The notes beneath the pieces were generated by a model. It ran no database searches. It worked only from the letters and a program-made list of their open reading frames with translations, and was not told the DNA's origin. Made by a program: the position numbers and the translations under genes. This document shows positions 60,094 through 64,000 of a stretch of 64,000 nt of DNA, one piece after another. Within the stretch, counting starts at the first letter, position 1. Every line of letters begins with the position of its first letter. Source of the stretch: Trematomus loennbergii (taxonomy: Eukaryota; Chordata; Actinopteri; Perciformes; Nototheniidae); assembly GCA_012861695.1 (NCBI GenBank), contig JAAOOA010001678.1:1-64000 (forward strand). The letters are read 5' to 3'.

Positions 60094-60650
60094 AGAGTCC
60101 TCTCCTGCTGATGTTCAGGTGTATATCAGTATGTAGTGTCTCTACTTTAAAGAGTCCTCTCCTGCTGATGTTCAGGTGTATATCAGTATGTAGTGTCTCT
60201 ACTTTAAAGAGTCCTCTCCTGCTGATGTTCAGGTGTATATCAGTATGTAGTGTCTCTACTTTAAAGAGTCCTCTCCTGCTGATGTTCAGGTGTATATCAG
60301 TATGTAGTGTCTCTACTTTAAAGAGTCCTCTCCTGCTGATGTTCAGGTGTATATCAGTATGTAGTGTCTCTACTTTAAAGAGTCCTCTCCTGCTGATGTT
60401 CAGGTGTATATCAGTATGTAGTGTCTCTACTTTAAAGAGTCCTCTCCTGCTGATGTTTAGGTGTATATCAGTATGTAGTCGTGTCTCTACTTTAAAGAGT
60501 CCTCTCCTCCTGATGTTCAGGTGTATATCAGTATGTAGTGTCTCTACTTTAAGAGTCCTCTCCTGCTGATGTTCAGGTGTATATCAGTATGTAGTGTCTC
60601 TACTTTAAAGAGTCCTCTCCTGCTGATGTTCAGGTGTATATCAGTATGTA
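60094..60650 (+). repeat. 57-bp minisatellite, 10 units
   Basis: Same unit as at 25516-26366. The first unit begins exactly at the TTTAAA that ends the adjacent MITE half; the unit itself contains TTTAAA, a possible TTAA target. Confidence 0.93.
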
Positions 60651-60922
60651 GTCCACTAAAATAGCCCCTTCAAAAAAGCAATATTCTCTTCTGATTTTAC
60701 CTACTAAAAAGCATTAAATCATCAATAAAACTCCCTTTTTTTTTAAATATTTGAATCCCCAAATCCATTTTATGCTCGTCACACTGTCTGCAGGAAGTAC
60801 CCTGACCTCGGGTCCAGCTTTGATTTCCCAGTGTCCCTGAACGCAGCATCTTGAAGTGTGCTGTGGTGCATTAAACTCAAACAAAACCCCCCCCACACAC
60901 ACAGAATTTGAAATACTCTGAG

Positions 60923-60954
<32 letters not shown>

Positions 60955-61674
60955 TGCGTGTGTGTGTTATATCAGTGTGTGTGCAGGCCCTCGAGCAGAG
61001 GAGGGAGGGTGTTGACCCGCAGCAGAGCCTGATTTAAATGAAGCTGCAGTGAGATTACACTCGGGGTGTGTGTAGGAACCAGAGGAGATACAGATGAGCA
61101 CACGCAGAAATGACAGAGCTGCAGGTAGAGATAGACGAGCAGTAAAAACGCAGCAGAAGAAGAACGACCTCAGTGTTCAACAGCTCCTTCTCCTCAATGT
61201 CAGACATCGAGAGCAGCTGGGAAGTCAACGCCTTCAATATTATTACAGCCATCGTGTGTAAAGACAAGATTTGCTTTTTTCCCCCGGAGACAATTGATTT
61301 TTATAAAAGCAAGAATGAGACAAAGCTACTCTTTTTAACAGTAATTACTGCATGTAATATGTCCTAATGTTTTATTAATGCCAAGGACATTCCACGTAAA
61401 TGGGACTAATAAAGGAATTCTGATTCTGAATGGTACGGTGGCTAACAGGTGCCAACGAGCTACAACATCCAAAAACTCTGACATCAGGAGAAAACGTGCT
61501 GCAGCTTCAGAAAGGATGCAGATATAAAACCCCAAATGTTCCACATGAAGAAACCTCTTCATCAACTTGACAGCACATGCAGCATTTAGAGAACATTCAG
61601 CAACTTGAGGAGACATGCGCAGCGTTTACTAAAAGCTGCAGAAACCAAACGCTGAAGAAGCTCAAAACACAACG

Positions 61675-62185
61675 GAGACCAGGGGACACTAAAGAGTGAT
61701 GCACACAGCTGGAGACCAGGGGACACTAAAGAGTGATGCACACAGCTGGAGACCAGGGACACTAAAGAGTGATGCACACAGCTGGGAGACCAGGGGACAC
61801 TAAAGAGTGACGCACACACCTGGGAGATCAGGGGACACTAAAGAGTGACGCACACAGCTGGGAGACCAGGGGACACTAAAGAGTGACGCACACAGCTGGG
61901 AGACCAGGGGACACTAAAGAGTGATGCACACTGCTGGGAGACCAGGGGACACTAAAGAGTGATGCACACAGCTGGGAGACCAGGGGACACTAAAGAGTGA
62001 TGCACACAGCTGGGAGACCAGGGGACACTAAAGAGTGACGCACACAGCTGGAGACCAGGGGACACTAAAAGTGACGCACACAGCTGGGAGACCAGGGACA
62101 CTAAAGAGTGATGCACACAGCTGGGAGACCAGGGGACACTAAAGAGTGACGCACACAGCTGGAGACCAGGGGACACTAAAGAGTG
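61675..62185 (+). repeat. 37-38-bp minisatellite, about 14 units
   Basis: Same unit as at 27399-28745 but less than half the copy number. Confidence 0.93.
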
Positions 62186-62522
62186 TCTTCCCTTGCAGAG
62201 TTCACTGATGAGTCAGCGTGTCAGATCTCAGACTGTCGGGTTATAACGAACAATGAGAGGCGTTTGAAAGAAGCTGCTTCAGTGAAGTCACTCAGTTTCT
62301 GTGTAGGAACAATCTCTCCTGGATTTAAGAGTTATGAAATATAATACATCTATTTTAGTGTATTTCCTCTAATCCTTCAGTCACATCCTAAACACTCTTT
62401 ACAGATCACTCTTTACAGATCACTCTTTATCATACTGCTCCAATATATATTATTTATTCAATAGAGATCCTCAAAAACCTCCAAAACGGTCAAAATCCAA
62501 ATATTTTAGGAAAATATGTTCA
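62186..62522 (+). other. Non-coding tail of duplicated block B
   Basis: The sequence matches 28745-29000 of copy A, after an insert at about 62190-62255 (CTTCCCTTGCAGAGTTCAC to ACGAACAATGAGA) that copy A lacks. No gene. Confidence 0.6.
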
Positions 62523-62902
62523 AGGTGGGTAGGTAAGTTTGAGAAACCGGCTCGAGATACACTTTTTGTTATATTCCATGGAATGCTCTTAACATCCCGA
62601 TAGCAATGAATATCTTAAGTGCTTTGACAACAAATCCATAAAACATGTCATCTGTGGAAGCCGTAGTACTGTAAAAAGCACGACCAATCATCTGAGCCGG
62701 CCCGGCTAAAGTAACTGGATGGCCTACCTGCCTGTCAGCCTTCCATCTGTGCACAAACTTATCTCGTGCCCTCATTGGTCATGTGCGCGTTCGTGTGTGT
62801 TGGAGGAGGGGCTCTGTAAGGAAGTGGCAGATTTTTTCCGGCTGTGTATTTTCAAATTCTAGCGATCTCGAGCCGGTTTCTCCAAAATTACCTACCCCAC
62901 CT
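62523..62902. mobile_element. TTAA MITE of 380 bp (family 2)
   Basis: The ends AGGTGGGTAGGTAAGTTTG and AAAATTACCTACCCCACCT are inverted partners, with GAAACCGGCTCGAGAT just inside. TTCA (probably mutated TTAA) precedes and TTAA follows. Copy A of the duplication lacks it at the same place (about 28998-29006), an empty site. Confidence 0.85.
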
Positions 62903-63097
62903 TTAATTAATGCAGCTTTTGTCCAACATATTTTTTATTCGATTTATTTTGAACGTGTAAACAATAATAGAAAAAAAAATTATAATAATGAAATGAAACA
63001 TGAGAATTATGATGCTGTACAAAGTTAAGCAGTGTCAGATTGATAAACACAAATATTATTGACTTACAAATTGTATATAAACAAATGATTTATTTAA

Positions 63098-63587
63098 AGT
63101 GGACCTATCATGCTATATTTGAATAATATAGTGTAGGGCCATACCTATACAAGGCATATTTATACTTTTTTTTTTCTCAAAATACCAAACAGATCATGCA
63201 TTTTAGCCATGCCTCATTTTGCTCAATTTGACATTTTTTAGATCTGTTTTAGCAAGGGCAGATTAGTGAGAACAGCACCATCTACAGGCCTGGCATATGT
63301 ACTACAGCGTCTCCAGCGCTTTCGAACGGCAATGGCCGTGGCTGTCTCCTCCTGATTGGTGGAGTTGGCCCAATAGCCGTAGCGCCACTGTCCTGACGTC
63401 AGAACAGTGTTCAAATCTGGATCAGTTTTTATCAGATCCGTTGCAGCCCCTTTTTTTTGAGATTTGGGTATGGAGGAAAATAGAGAGGGTTGTGTTTTCT
63501 GACACTTGGTGAGTTCCCTGGAACACCGGGGACACATATTCATGTATAAAAGACGCACAAAAGTGCATTTTGCATGATAGGTCCCCT
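63098..63587. mobile_element. TTAA MITE of 490 bp (family 1)
   Basis: AGTGGACCTATCATGC at the left pairs with GCATGATAGGTCCCC at the right. TTAA flanks it at 63094-63097 and 63588-63591. The family is the same as 12026-13053 and 59795-60089. Confidence 0.8.
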
Positions 63588-63591
63588 TTAA

Positions 63592-63973
63592 AGGTAGGGT
63601 AGGTAATTTTGGAGAAACCAGCTCGAGATCGCTAGAATTTGAAAATACACAACCGGAGAAAATCTGCCACTTCCTTATAGAGCCCCTCCTCCAACACACA
63701 CGAACGCGCACATGACCAATGAGGGCACGAGATAAGTTTGTGCACAGATGGAAGGCTGACAGGCAGGTAGGCCATCCAGTTATTTTAGCCGGGCCGGCTC
63801 AGATGATTGGTCGTGCTTTTTACAGTACTACAGCTTCCACAGATGATATTTCTTTATGGATTTTTTGTCAAAGCACTTCAGATATTCATTGCTATCGGGA
63901 TGTTAAGAGCATTCCATGGAATATAACAAAAAGTGTATCTCGAGCCGGTTTCTCAAACTTACCTACCCCACCT
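63592..63973. mobile_element. TTAA MITE of 382 bp (family 2), inverse of 62523-62902
   Basis: It starts AGGTAGGGTAGGTAATTTTG and ends ACTTACCTACCCCACCT, with TTAA on both sides (63588-63591 shared with its neighbour, and 63974-63977). It is in opposite orientation to the copy at 62523, so the two form a ~380-bp inverted repeat. Confidence 0.83.
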
Positions 63974-64000
63974 TTAATTACACATCTGAAAAGCATGCAG

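Larger units (their letters stand above)
60094..64000 (+). repeat. Duplicated block, copy B, continuing past the window
   Basis: Direct repeat of 25516-29210: 57-bp array (10 units), spacer, short GT array (60920-60967), the AGAGGAGATACAGATGAGCAC region, a 37-38-bp array (14 units), and the AT-rich tail. It differs by array lengths, point changes and three MITE insertions. Confidence 0.85.

Overview
This is vertebrate nuclear DNA, almost certainly from a teleost fish. Genes are split by GT-AG introns. The flanking sequence is full of CA/GT, GA and minisatellite arrays and of teleost repeat families: L2/CR1-type LINEs, hAT and TTAA-type MITEs, and a Ty3/gypsy element. The recognisable proteins are UMAD1, GLCCI1 and an MHC class I heavy chain with teleost features. 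There is no bacterial-style operon, ribosome binding site or CRISPR array.

Layout. 1-2.5 kb: the coding exons of umad1 (+), ending at 2501. 2.5-11.8 kb: intergenic, rich in CA repeats, with two or three possible non-coding exons. 11.8-15.5 kb: the last four coding exons of glcci1 (+); umad1 followed by glcci1 on the same strand matches the vertebrate order as I know it. 16-25 kb: no gene, a series of MITE/foldback elements, some nested. 25.5-29.2 kb: a block of minisatellites that recurs in the same orientation at 60.1-64.0 kb. 29.4-33.7 kb: a young, gag-less Ty3/gypsy element inside an older palindrome. 34-40 kb: minisatellites and a dead LINE fragment. 41.1-50.7 kb: an MHC class I gene (-) whose first intron holds a 4-kb array of a 23-bp repeat. 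53.5-58.7 kb: a nearly full-length L2/CR1-type LINE (-) with an esterase-bearing ORF1. 58.8-64 kb: a hAT end, the second duplicated block, and TTAA MITEs inserted in it.

Function. The three host genes do not form a pathway. UMAD1 carries the UMA domain that links UBAP1/MVB12-type proteins to ESCRT-I. GLCCI1 is a FAM117-family protein known as a glucocorticoid-induced transcript. The MHC class I chain would present peptide or act as a non-classical molecule; its promoter has an apparent X-Y module.

Most interesting points. (1) The 5' end of the umad1 last exon has been copied three times upstream, and each copy has gained a splice donor, giving three possible 33-nt frame-neutral mini-exons. 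(2) The acceptor of a frame-neutral glcci1 exon lies directly behind about 290 bp of GT repeat, as at CFTR exon 9. (3) Open frames in the MHC gene, the LINE and the gypsy element break repeatedly where a short homopolymer run is one base short, which looks like long-read assembly error and should be settled before calling pseudogenes. (4) The two minisatellite blocks provide empty and filled sites for TTAA MITEs. All alignments were made by eye; none was computed.
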